64,000 nt of DNA, from positions 124,001-188,000 of the forward strand of contig JAJRSF010000048.1 in the NCBI GenBank assembly GCA_024278935.1, in the 5' to 3' direction. This DNA is from Candidatus Zixiibacteriota bacterium (GTDB lineage Bacteria; Zixibacteria; MSB-5A5; GN15; FEB-12). The position numbers and the translations under genes were made by a program. Below, in pieces: positions 37,201-46,330 of the stretch. How positions within the stretch are numbered: position 1 is the first letter of the stretch; the number at the start of each line of letters is the position of its first letter. Below the pieces are notes generated by a model. It ran no database searches and was not told the DNA's origin. It saw nothing but the letters and a program-made list of their open reading frames with translations.

Positions 37201-37582
37201 AATTCCAAACGGTTGGTCTATGGATGTACAAATGTATTTTGAAAGTGGAAGACCTTTCACACCAAGTTCTGATTATCCTAATGTGAATACTGCCCTTGGT
37301 GAAAATATTCAAAGAAACTCCTTACGGAAACCATCGGTACTTAACTTTGATGTTCGTTTCTCAAAAGATTTCGCAATATTTGGTCTAGATAATAAAATGA
37401 TTTTGCAGGTTGAAAACGTATTTGATAGTCGAAATGTAAACTTTGTATATAGTAATACAGGGCTTCCTTTTACGAATAATAATACAAATGGTGAAATCAA
37501 TGAAGGTACTGCTTTCGATAACGATCCAAGTAACTATGATTACGGGCGTCAAATTAGGTTAGGAGTTGAAATCAACTTATAA
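34247..37582 (+). CDS. TonB-dependent outer membrane receptor with carboxypeptidase-regulatory-like domain and Ca-loop insert
   Basis: A protein of 1111 residues from ATG 34247, chosen because AGGAGG lies 7-8 bases upstream and a clean signal peptide follows (LSFLILAGCLAILPLSLFAAS). An in-frame ATG at 34202 would add 15 residues. Order: a CarboxypepD_reg-like beta domain (VKGVLTDKDTGEPIFGASVF), a plug domain with VFIRGGRAFEVGYIVDGVPLGD and LSGIVKIKTQTGS, then a long beta-barrel ending in a terminal-strand-like QIRLGVEINL. The barrel is interrupted at 35606-36202 by repeated D-x-N-x-N-G loops. It is the first gene of an operon with a PorV-like protein and a large lipoprotein. The substrate is unknown. 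Confidence 0.9.
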   Translation: MFESGKRRLLSFLILAGCLAILPLSLFAASTGQVKGVLTDKDTGEPIFGASVFVVGTTSGANTDFDGKYLIKRLDPGKYTLRISSLGYSKVEIENVVITSDLTNEQNFKLTKEVTDIGKTIKVTAVHDILDKFNTSNDVTIGAETIATAPVTTVDELLNTVSGVVTNNSGEVFIRGGRAFEVGYIVDGVPLGDPLGGLGQSGAQLSLVSGSIQEFTVIKDGFDPEYGNALSGIVKIKTQTGSKDVTRLNMQYITDDFGNESLNKYSKDLDYVRFKLSGPDPIFKSKILPALGINYFEDKELTYFFYAEMDKSDGNYQYDRFDTDITARDYSSFNVLGLSVPNKQYNNYYWMGNIKFRPVQSMTIIMSYKNSQTRQVLFDWEHRYTAQTAPYNINKWSTFSFEISQQVNKNMNYEFIGSYSKNGTTQKPGDIDNADVGLEADQFFFDTEWESYEDRNNNGVYDAPEPIINLFPDTTDYGINVTGAAYTLGESNFEINQQGATAIFSDFRFNDNGIIDSLEGEPFLDLNGNGLWDEGDFLNDKNGNGLLDSELESRIGQHTAEPYFDGDSVIGESFIDVDDNGVYNKGINIFIRDTTENNMDLNHDGLYNGPEDAWQPGVPFLDRNSNGLYDLPNSQYDIGEPFTDINGNGVWDGGSSNSFYDVDTYSEAAIWHEREVKTLRGEFKMFVQLGNHELKGGVALQREDLVYQEIQQPYLQYTGRPDGGPFPDRGSFRDMFAYDPWGGQVYFRDKLEYGSMIASLGFRWDFFIQDKNDLVEIARNDDLGSGIILGDRQKFSPRIGFSYPISDKAKVHFNYGHFYQRPALTYMYQRNTASVSLNTVIGNYNLDYMKTIQYSFGVRYAMNESYSLDISGYFKDEFDKINPKSVRVGGLFRQQYRNSDYGRGRGFEMTLEKRGAGLVNGRLSYTYAFAFGKASQTNSDYQSDFELSRDPLDEAPLDNDVRHRFTSSVQVFVPNTKKPKLFGLPIPNGWSMDVQMYFESGRPFTPSSDYPNVNTALGENIQRNSLRKPSVLNFDVRFSKDFAIFGLDNKMILQVENVFDSRNVNFVYSNTGLPFTNNNTNGEINEGTAFDNDPSNYDYGRQIRLGVEINL
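35606..36202 (+). repeat. Eight DxNxNG calcium-loop-like repeats inside the TonB receptor
   Basis: Within one extracellular stretch the protein shows DRNNNGVYD, FNDNGIID, DLNGNGLWD, DKNGNGLLD, DVDDNGVYN, DLNHDGLYN, DRNSNGLYD and DINGNGVWD. Most are preceded by a GEPFLD-like phrase. The pattern matches EF-hand/dockerin or thrombospondin-3-like Ca-binding loops. The family reading is established, and calcium binding here is inferred. Confidence 0.75.
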
Positions 37583-37617
37583 TGGTGAAAAATATTATTA
37601 GAAATAAAGAGGATATT

Positions 37618-38607
37618 ATGTCTTTGGCAAGTAACACAAAACTGAGCGGAGTATCTCTGCGCAGAACACTGACATTAAGCCTTGCTATACTCTTAACATT
37701 GATTGCTTTACTTATGCCATCAACTGTTAATGCTCAAGCAAAAGTTGGTACTACTGGCTCTCAATTCTTAGAGCTAGGGGTGTCCGCAAGAGCAATGGGT
37801 ATGGCTGAAGCTTTTACAGCAGCTGCTGATGATATCTCGGCTGTCTATTATAATCCGGCTGGATTAGTTAACTTATTCGGGTATGAAGCAGCATTTACAT
37901 TGATTCTAATGCCTGCCGATGTGAATTATTCATTCTTTGCTTTTGGACTTCCACTTGAATCTGTTGGTGGTGTCTTAGGCATTGGTATTTATTCACTCAA
38001 CTCAGGCGATATGATTGAAACTACATATGAAAGTGGTGAAATCGGCGGAACAGGCAGAACTTTTAGATGGCAGAACAATGCTGTATCTATCAGTTATGGA
38101 AGATACTTGACTGACCGTTTCTCTATTGGGCTTTCTGTGAAATACATTGGCGTAGATACTCATGATTACTCCGCATCTGGTTGGGCTGCCGACGTTGGAA
38201 CCAACTATGACACCGGTTTTAGAGGTTTCAAAATCGCTATGTCTATTTCAAACTTTGGACCTGACATTACTTTAATCAGTAAATCAGCACCTCTTCCTAT
38301 CAACTTTAAATTTGGTGGGACAATAAATATTATTGAAAGCGAAAACCATGTTTTAACTTTTGCGGCTGAGGGTGCTCATCCATCTGATAACTTAGAAAAA
38401 TATAACACCGGTCTTGAGTATACTTTTAATGATCGTTTCGTCTTACGTGGCGGGTCTCGTTTTAACTATGACGAAGACGGACTTACAGCAGGTGGCGGAG
38501 TAAGAGTGCCATTTGGTGAAGACAGCGAAATACGATTCGATTACGCCTTCCAGGACTTTGGAATCTTGACAGAAGTTCACCGTTTTACAATGTCATTGGC
38601 ATTTTAA
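37618..38607 (+). CDS. PorV/PorQ-type outer membrane beta-barrel protein
   Basis: A protein of 329 residues from ATG 37618, preceded by AGAGGA. An earlier in-frame ATG at 37582 overlaps the TonB receptor stop but lacks a close ribosome site. A signal peptide is followed by the diagnostic GSQFLELGVSARAMGMAEAF and AAADDISAVYYNPAGLVNL motifs of the PorV/UPF0164 family, then alternating beta-strands to a terminal Phe (RFTMSLAF), as in outer membrane barrels. In type IX secretion PorV shuttles cargo to the attachment complex. Two proteases with matching sorting domains are encoded downstream, though the pairing is an inference. Confidence 0.83.
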   Translation: MSLASNTKLSGVSLRRTLTLSLAILLTLIALLMPSTVNAQAKVGTTGSQFLELGVSARAMGMAEAFTAAADDISAVYYNPAGLVNLFGYEAAFTLILMPADVNYSFFAFGLPLESVGGVLGIGIYSLNSGDMIETTYESGEIGGTGRTFRWQNNAVSISYGRYLTDRFSIGLSVKYIGVDTHDYSASGWAADVGTNYDTGFRGFKIAMSISNFGPDITLISKSAPLPINFKFGGTINIIESENHVLTFAAEGAHPSDNLEKYNTGLEYTFNDRFVLRGGSRFNYDEDGLTAGGGVRVPFGEDSEIRFDYAFQDFGILTEVHRFTMSLAF

Positions 38608-38626
38608 AGAAAGTCGGGAAAGTTAA

Positions 38627-40851
38627 ATGAATATGAAAATTATGAATAAAAATAAAATAAGCTTAATTGTCCTGCAATCGTTCTTTATTGCTATGGTGTC
38701 GTTGTTCGTCTTTAGCGGATGCTCTGATACAATTAATGGTGAGCTAAATCAAAATTTAAAACCTATTGTTGAATTTGTAAATATCCCACCTGAAGGTCAA
38801 CAATTCTCTAGAAACCCGGAAGTCTATTGGATCGGTTCTGATCCTGATGGACTTATTGATTATTATCGCTATCATATTGCTGATACTATTTTAGTCAATG
38901 GTGTTTCTGGAATTCCTAATTATATTAGTACATTACATGATACTGACTGGGTGCAAATCAACATTGACCACGATGTAGCTGATCCACATACGACTAATGT
39001 TCTACCATTGACTGCTGATACTATAAATCCGGTAACGAATCCGATTACACAGTTTATTCTTTTACAAGCATTCGATAGAGAAAACTTAGGCTCTGAAGTT
39101 GCCGCTAAATTTTTCAATAGAAATGATAACCCACCGGAAACACGGCTGCTTGATTTTAGTAATCAATTACCTTTTGTAAACTCTGTTTTTGAAGGTGGTA
39201 TTGTTACTGGTTTAAGGTTTAATTGGGTTGGCTCTGATCGTAAAGATTATGATGAAATCGGTCTGACCCCACCTCCATTTGATTATGAGTGGAGACTTTT
39301 TGGACCATTTGAAGATTCTATCATTGATCGTATCAATAACACATTGATTGACGACGTTGTTGTTTCTAATGAAGCTGAAGTATTTTACTTAGGTGATAAT
39401 ATCATCAGGTGTCGTGACACTACGATAAGTACGGTTGATTCTATTTACACTTTAGAACTATGTGATACAATATTATATAATCAGGCGTTCTATGATTCTG
39501 ATACTTTGTTGGCATTCTATAAAAGAGATAAAATCATAAGAGTTGATGATCCTCTTATTTCATCATTACTTGTGACAAGCTCTTTTAATGGTATTGACCA
39601 ATGGGTGCAAAACGAAAGAGATACTTTATATAATGTGTATAAAAAATCTACTTCTGACACAACCGTTGAATTTAGTTTTATCTCTGGGTTCGTTCTCGTG
39701 ATGATGCTTTTGTTAAAGATTTAACTCCGGCTTTTAAATCATTCCCGGTAATCAATCCTAAATATGAACGTGATATTGCTGTGATAGATTTCACTCCAAC
39801 ACCGGCTAATGCTCAAGAAAATCATGCACAATATATTAGTCTTGAATTGGCTAAAGGATTTTGGTATGACCTCATTCATGAATGGGGCGCAACAAGACCG
39901 TCTGGGACTGTTCTCTTTGATACTTCCTTCTTTACAGCGAGTGAAGTAACTTACGACGCTGAAATCGGTGTCTCAGGTATTGATTATATTATCGCACGTA
40001 AGTATTTTGGTGTTAATGGTATTCCAATTAAGTACTTGTTAAAACATAAAGTACTGATTCTCTATAATGAAAGCTTTAAGTCGTCAGGATTTGTCGATGT
40101 TGGAGGAGTTAGTTACCCCGAAATATTAACTGCCATGGATGCTGGGATCAATGTATGGGCTAACTGGAGAAATGCAGGACCTGTACAACCTGGATCTGTA
40201 ACATCAGTTGATATTTCTGCTTCATTTGACTTTAGGCTTTATTTTGGAGTTATGGGTTGGACTTATTCTGCTTGGTTCGGTAAAGCATTTGAACCATTTG
40301 TCCCACCTGAGCTAATGAAGAGGAATGAAGACTTTGTTGGTACGTACTCTATAAACGAAGCCGCATGGCCAAGTTTAGATATTGATACATCTTTTCTGCA
40401 TACCAGATTGGGTTGGCATACTACTCTTACTTTCTTAGATACTTTCTTTTATGAACCATCTCTTGGCTGGAGAGACACTATTGCTGCAGTACCAGAGGTA
40501 AACTGGTGTTCAAGAGCTCCGGGAACAGAAGTTATGTATCTATATAAATCAAAATATGGTCCTGGTTTTGAAGATGATTACGAAGGTGCTCCAGTTGGAC
40601 ATCGCCTAGAATCTAACTTCTTTAGATCTGTTCACTTTAACTTTACCATGCTGACTATTGAAGAACTTCAAGCTCAGAAGATTACAAACTCTGTCTTAGA
40701 CTGGTTGTATGAAACAGCATTGAATAGTTCGACTGTTCAAGAAAATAGATATGAAGATGCTCCGAATAAAATTTCTCTTGACGATGCTCGTTCAAGATAT
40801 GAACAACGCATGATAGATCAAGCTGAAGAAAGAGCAATTTCAGGTAACTAA
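38627..40851 (+). CDS. Large lipoprotein of unknown function (one-base frameshift near 39684)
   Basis: Two open segments (38627-39724 and one covering 39781-40851) join into about 741 residues if one base is added near 39683-39685. The correct frame reads WVRSRDDAFVKDLTPAFKSF, which is the natural continuation. The N-terminus has a lipoprotein signal with SLFVFSGC. An Ig- or fibronectin-like region follows (EFVNIPPEGQQFSRNPEVYW, GSDPDGLIDYYRYH). The C-terminal half is a globular domain I do not recognise. Proteins of this layout are commonly found beside TonB/PorV genes in FCB genomes. It is the last gene of the operon and lies just before a terminator. Confidence 0.7.
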
Positions 40852-40879
40852 CTGAGAGTTCTTACTTAAAATAGATTAA

Positions 40880-40910
40880 GGGATTGAAGGAAACTTCAGT
40901 CCCTTTTTTT
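40880..40910 (+). terminator. Rho-independent terminator
   Basis: A 10-bp stem with one G-T pair, GGGATTGAAG (40880-40889) / CTTCAGTCCC (40894-40903), a GAAA loop and seven T. It ends the TonB-PorV-lipoprotein operon. Its T-run overlaps the downstream TAA (40909-40911) of the convergent gene as extended through its in-frame TGA. Confidence 0.9.
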
Positions 40911-43077
40911 ATTGGAGAAGGTTTTGTATCTTACGAAGATTTTTATGTTGAGGAAACTTTTGTAATGCGATACCTAAAATTCTTTTACCATCGTCTATTT
41001 GATTGAGTGATCAATAACCACTGACAAGATTTACATACGCTTCAACAAATGTTGAATCAAGTTCTAGTGACTTCTTACTGCTTAAAACCGCTTCTTCAAA
41101 CTGACCTGATATACCGTATATATATCCTAAATGATAATAAGATTTTGCCTTTTGTTTGTTCCACTCGCTAATACTATTTGATGACGAATACTCAAACGAA
41201 GCATCGTCGGTCTCAATAGGAGGAGGAGATGTCTCAACCGCATCTTTTAATATAGAAATCGCAAGTCTGTTATTAATCGTCGAATCATTATAAATATGGA
41301 GAGCCATCTCATTTAAAACATAAATATTATCGTCGGTTCGTTCTCTAACCTCACGCAGTTTATCTTGAATGTCAAAAAATGAAAAATGTTGTTTGAAAAT
41401 AATCCGTACATAAAGTAGATTCGATAAAATTTGATATGGCTCTAAGCCAAGAGATCTGTTTATTGCAACTAAGGCAGAATCATGCATCTCTAAACTTTGA
41501 AAAATCGATGCTGCGTTGGTGAACCCTTTTGATTGCAATGGGTGTAACTCTTTTTCTTTATTTATATAATATCGAGCAGAATCAACATTACCCATCTCCA
41601 AAAATATCGCCCCAATATTTAAATTATTCTCAGCATAATCCGGATCCAGTTCATTTGCTTTTTTAAAATATGTTAATGCCGTTCCTAAATCACCATTTGC
41701 CGAGTAATAAAGACCTTTTGATGCATAGACATGCGAGGCAGAACCTGTAGGAAGCGAAACAAACGGATAAAACGAAAACAGACCAACAACTAATGCTATG
41801 CCGACTAATTTAAAAGCATAACGAGGCTTTTTGCGTAACAACATTTGTATCGCCACTAAACTATGACTACCTAAAATTATATAAAACGGAATCAGAGGTA
41901 GACGAAAACGACTACTGAAAAAGAACAACGAGGTCATAAGAATATACAAAACTATCAAGCCTAATAAAAACAAAGCAAATTTGTTCTCACGACCGGTTAT
42001 AAGAAGAGATAGGATTGTTAATGAAAACAGAATTCCAAATGACAACTTATTATACTTAAGCAAGTTTACTTTATTAAAGTAAACCTGTAAATATCTGTTA
42101 TTGGAAATCTCCCGATTGGAAATATTATGATACATCTTCTCAAAATATAATTGTATAAATTGTCCAGGATTTGCAAATATCCAATCAATCGCTTTTGATG
42201 TCCAGTATGATGATATCTCGCTCTGAGAAAGTTTTGTACCTATATCTTTTTCGGCAATATAACTAATCTGTTTTATATGCCAATTAAACCCTAATGGCGC
42301 TGGGAGAACCGCAGAGATTCCATTGGCAGCATCATTGTTCCCAACATACAAATTGATTCCACCTTGCGATGCAATCAAAACAGGGTCATCGGCGACTACG
42401 ATATTTCGAACAAAAACAGGAGCAATACAAATGAACAACCCTATTGAAAAGAGTAACAGAGGTTTCAACTTTAACTTTTGCAAATACATAATTATCAATA
42501 TTATAAATAAAGCAACCACCAGAGCAGTCGGGCGAGTAATCGACGCCAACCCTAAAAAGAGTCCTGCGTAAAAAACTAATTTAGGCGAACCATCTTTCCA
42601 CCACTTTATAAAAAAGTAAATTCCTATTTGCAGAAACAACATAAACAGCGAATCCAAAAGCAATTCCGACTCAAAATAATAGATTATAGGAAATAGGGCA
42701 TGGAGCAGACCTGCCACCAACCCGGTTCGTTTATTATAAATCTCTTTACCGGTCAGGTAGGTAATTGCTATAGCAAGCAGCCCCGGGATTACAGAAAATA
42801 ACCGAACAGCCCACAAAGAGACCCCAAACAGTTTGTAAATACCAGCAAGGTAGAAAATATAAAATGGCGCTCGAAAGTATGTCGTATCACCAAAGATATT
42901 CCCATCTAAAATAGAAATCGCCCAATTATGGTGAAAGTTATTATCAACCGTGAGCTGATCCCAATCCGGCAATTGGCTGTATTCCCATAAATAGAGTAAC
43001 CGAAGAACTAATCCAATCAGCAGAATTCCATAAAGAACAATATTGTCAGAAAAATGGGTTGTGAATTTCTTTATCAT
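40909..43077 (-). CDS. Membrane glycosyltransferase (PMT/ArnT-like) with C-terminal TPRs; in-frame TGA before the last 33 codons
   Basis: Codons from ATG 43075-43077 run to a TGA at 41011-41013 (688 residues), and the same frame then continues for 33 codons to TAA at 40909. The N-terminal ~440 residues form about ten membrane helices of the GT-C type, with the DxD-like loop LPDWDQLTVDNNFHHNW near residue 37 and YFRAPFYIFYLAGIYKLFG. The C-terminal part consists of TPRs (GTALTYFKKANELDPDYAEN). The final repeat spans the TGA in perfect register: YVNLVSGY, TGA, SLNQIDDGKRILGIALQKFP, with the TGA at an often aromatic position. It probably transfers sugars from a polyprenyl donor to proteins or lipids. 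A TATATT lies 6 bases before the ATG with a weak -35. Confidence 0.8.
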
Positions 43078-43297
43078 TATTTGAATATATGAAATATGCC
43101 AACACTTTGCTTGTAAAAATATGCACCCTTTTAATGACTTAAAAACAGATGTTATGCGAAATTTTGCATTCCTGTGAAATCAAATTCTTACTCTCTGATT
43201 TTGTATGCAATTTCATTCATCTAGTTAACCTTGTTAACAGTAACATGATACGGCTTGTTTGTTATGCTTTTATCCTCAATCCAAATATCAGAAACTT

Positions 43298-43313
43298 TGG
43301 CATGTCGGTTGCA
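43298..43313 (+). promoter_or_regulatory. sigma54 (-24/-12) promoter of the secreted protease genes
   Basis: TGGCATGTCGGTTGCA matches the sigma54 consensus with only C to T at one position and 10 bases between GG and GC. It shares TTTGGCATGT-NN-GTTGC with the site at 11672. Start would be near 43325, giving a short leader with TTAGGAGATC before ATG 43353. The remainder of the 43078-43297 gap shows nothing definite. Confidence 0.68.
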
Positions 43314-43352
43314 CAAAGGTATAACGGACTTTATATAAATTTAGGAGATCGT

Positions 43353-46252
43353 ATGTATCTTACTTCTGTTAAAACGTACATTGTAATACTGTTTGTTCTG
43401 CTGATAAATGTTTCTATCTCTTTTGGAGCAGTTTTATCTCCAACTCTGTCAAATAAGATTGATGATAGCAACTTTGACTCTGTTGTAACAGTTGTAGTTA
43501 TTCTTGACACAGATGCCCAAGCTACTAATTTACAACTACTCGCTCCATCAAAATCTATATATAATCGCTCTGATAATATTAAAAGAGTACTCAAAAAACT
43601 AACATCTTATGAAGCCCCATATCAAAACTCCATAGAACAATTTTTAAATAAAAATTCCAGCCAACCAATAATTAAACATTGGATTATCCCTGCCTATACT
43701 GCAGAACTCAAAATTTCAGAAATCCAAACACTCTCAAATTTACCGGGTGTTAATATAATAGTAGAAAATGTCCAGCTCAATTTTGAAGACCCTATGAAAA
43801 ACGAACCTGCTCCATTATCTACATCTGTCGCAATTTCAAACGAACTCTACTTAATGAATGTTCCTGCCTTATGGAACAAAGGACTCAAAGGAAAAGGTTC
43901 TCTGGTCTGTTCATTTGATACGGGCGTTGAAGGTACTCATCCTGCACTCGCATCTAAATGGAGAGGCAACCACGCACCTCTTTCTGCCTCTTGGTTTTCA
44001 AAAGTAGCACCTGAATCAACTCCGTTTGATGCCACCGGTCATGGTACCCACACAATGGGCGTCATGGTTGGTTCCTTAGCAGCAGACAGTTTTGGTGTTG
44101 CCCCTGATGCAGAATGGATTTCAGCTGGTGTTGTCGACCAAGGACGTAGTTTGTCTATGACACTTTCTGATATTATCGAAGCGTTCCAGTGGGCGTTAAA
44201 TCCTGATGGCGATGTTGAGACTACCGATGATGTCCCGGATGTTATCTTAAACAGTTGGGGAATCCCAAAAGGACTTTTCCTCCCATGTGATGATACTTTC
44301 TGGGGTGTGATTGACAATGTTGAAGCAGCCGGAATCGTAACAATTTTTGCCGCTGGAAACGAAGGACCTGAACCAATGACTCTTCGCTCACCTGCAGATC
44401 GAGCAACACACCAGCTTAATTCATTTTCAGTTGGAGCAGTAAACTTAAATCGTGAAGTTGCCGATTTCTCAAGTCGCGGGCCTTCATCATGTGACCCTAC
44501 TCAAATCACACCGGAAATCGTTGCTCCGGGTGTTAACATCCGCTCATCAACAAAAGGTGGAGGCTTTGCCTATATGTCGGGTACTTCAATGGCAGCTCCT
44601 TATATCGCCGGTGCCGTAGCACTCATCCGTCAGTACAATAAAACGCAACAGTTGAACAAATTAAAAATGCTTTTATACTTTCCGCAATTGACTTAGGTAA
44701 CAATGGTGAAGATAACGCATATGGAAACGGCTTTGTAGATTTACAATCTATTCTCCAATATATCCCGCTTCCACAAGACCCTGAATACCAAATTGCTTCG
44801 TCAAACTTTGTTGGAACTTCGTTTGTTCTCCCGGGTGAATCATTTGAATTACAACTGACATTACAGAATCCATCAGGCAATGTTGAAACTGCCACAGTAC
44901 AACTTATCACAGCTGATAATAACCTGACTATTCAATCAGGTAGCTCTAACTTTTTCTTTGGCGTTGGTGGTACTATTGCCCAAAATATAATTCCTTTTGA
45001 ACTTACCGTTGATGCCAATGTTGTCCATGGACAGTTGCTGAACTTATCGGCTCTGATAACTTCATCAAATACACTTGCGACTGACACTGTTGATTTTAGA
45101 ATTACTGTTGGTGTACCTGTTGAAGGAAATATCGCAACACATATAAATAACAAACTCAATCTTACTGTGTCAGACTTTGGACCTTTCGGTTTTGCTCCGG
45201 GGTCAGTCTATAACTTGGCGTCCGATGGTTTCCGTTTTAATGGTTCCGAAAATCTCTTATACGAATCAGGACTTATTATCGGAAGATCATCACTCCAAAT
45301 GTCAACTTCTATCAGAGATGAAAACGGTAAATTCAGACCATCCGATTTTGCTCCTACCACTGCCTTGAGTACATCAACTCTCTCAGCTTCCGGTGAGGAA
45401 AGTAGAACAGCAACCTTTGATGACAGCCAGTCACAGATTTCTATCCCAATCGAAGTAAGACAAGAAACTATCCACTCCAACCAAATCGGGGAAGAGGGAC
45501 TGTTGATTGTAAAATATAGTTTACAAAATAATTCTAATGAAATTATCACCGGAATGCATTTTGGAATCCTGCATGACTTTGATCTTTCAGCATCTGATCA
45601 AATAACTTTTGACAACACTCTTTCACTTATCTATCAAAAAAATGATGCCGGTATCTATGTCGGAGTTGTTGACTTAAAAAATATGACATCATTTAAAACG
45701 TATGAAAACGTTTCAGGTAAAATTGGATTCTCAAATACAGAACTGATGACAATCATTTCAGATGTCTCAAACAATATCAACGACACCTTATCTGCCGACA
45801 TGATGTTTATCACATCAACTGACAAATTTAATCTCGCACCACAAACTTCCTATGATATCGCCTTTGCCTATGTCTGTGGTAATTCACTTAACGAACTATA
45901 CGACAATGCTGTCTTGGCAAAACAAAAATTTGATATAGCGACCGACATTGATGACAACTATGCTAACCTTCCAAATCAGTTTGAACTTTCACAAAACTAC
46001 CCCAACCCGTTTAACCCTTCTACAACGATTGCCTTTAACTTACCAACTGCTTCCGATGTGAAACTTGAAATTTACAATGTCTTGGGTCAGTTAGTCAAAA
46101 CTCTCGCAGACACTCACCTTGCCGCCGGAAACCATGCCGTCACATGGGATGCGACCGATAACGGTAATCAAAAGGTAGCAAGCGGAATTTATTTCTACCG
46201 TTTAAGCGATGAAAATCAATTTAAAACGCAGAAGATGACGTTATTAAAATAA
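43353..46252 (+). CDS. Secreted subtilisin-like serine protease with C-terminal sorting domain (one-base frameshift near 44641)
   Basis: Two segments (to 44696, and one covering 45035-46252) join into about 966 residues if one A is restored in the AAAA run at 44640-44643. The joined frame reads NATVEQIKNAFILSAIDLG. I start at ATG 43353 because of AGGAG and a signal peptide (VILFVLLINVSISFGA). The catalytic triad is visible: Asp in CSFDTGVEGTHP, His in GHGTHTMGVMVG, Ser in SGTSMAAPYIAGAVAL. Beta-rich domains follow, and a C-terminal sorting-type domain beginning SQNYPNPFNPSTTI and ending in KMTLLK. Expected to be exported and processed, perhaps by a type IX-like route. Upstream in-frame ATGs from 43149 lie across the sigma54 site and are unlikely starts. 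Confidence 0.85.
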
Positions 46253-46330
46253 GACTGGACATTTTAGGAACTGATAGATACATAATATGTTAGAAAAGAA
46301 AATAACTTTATTTAAACAAAGGCATAGATA

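Noticed and set aside
43149-43352. Longer N-terminus of the subtilisin-like protease from ATG 43149
   Set aside because: It would place the sigma54 site and the ribosome site inside the gene and put a non-secretory 68-residue stretch before a clear signal peptide at 43353.
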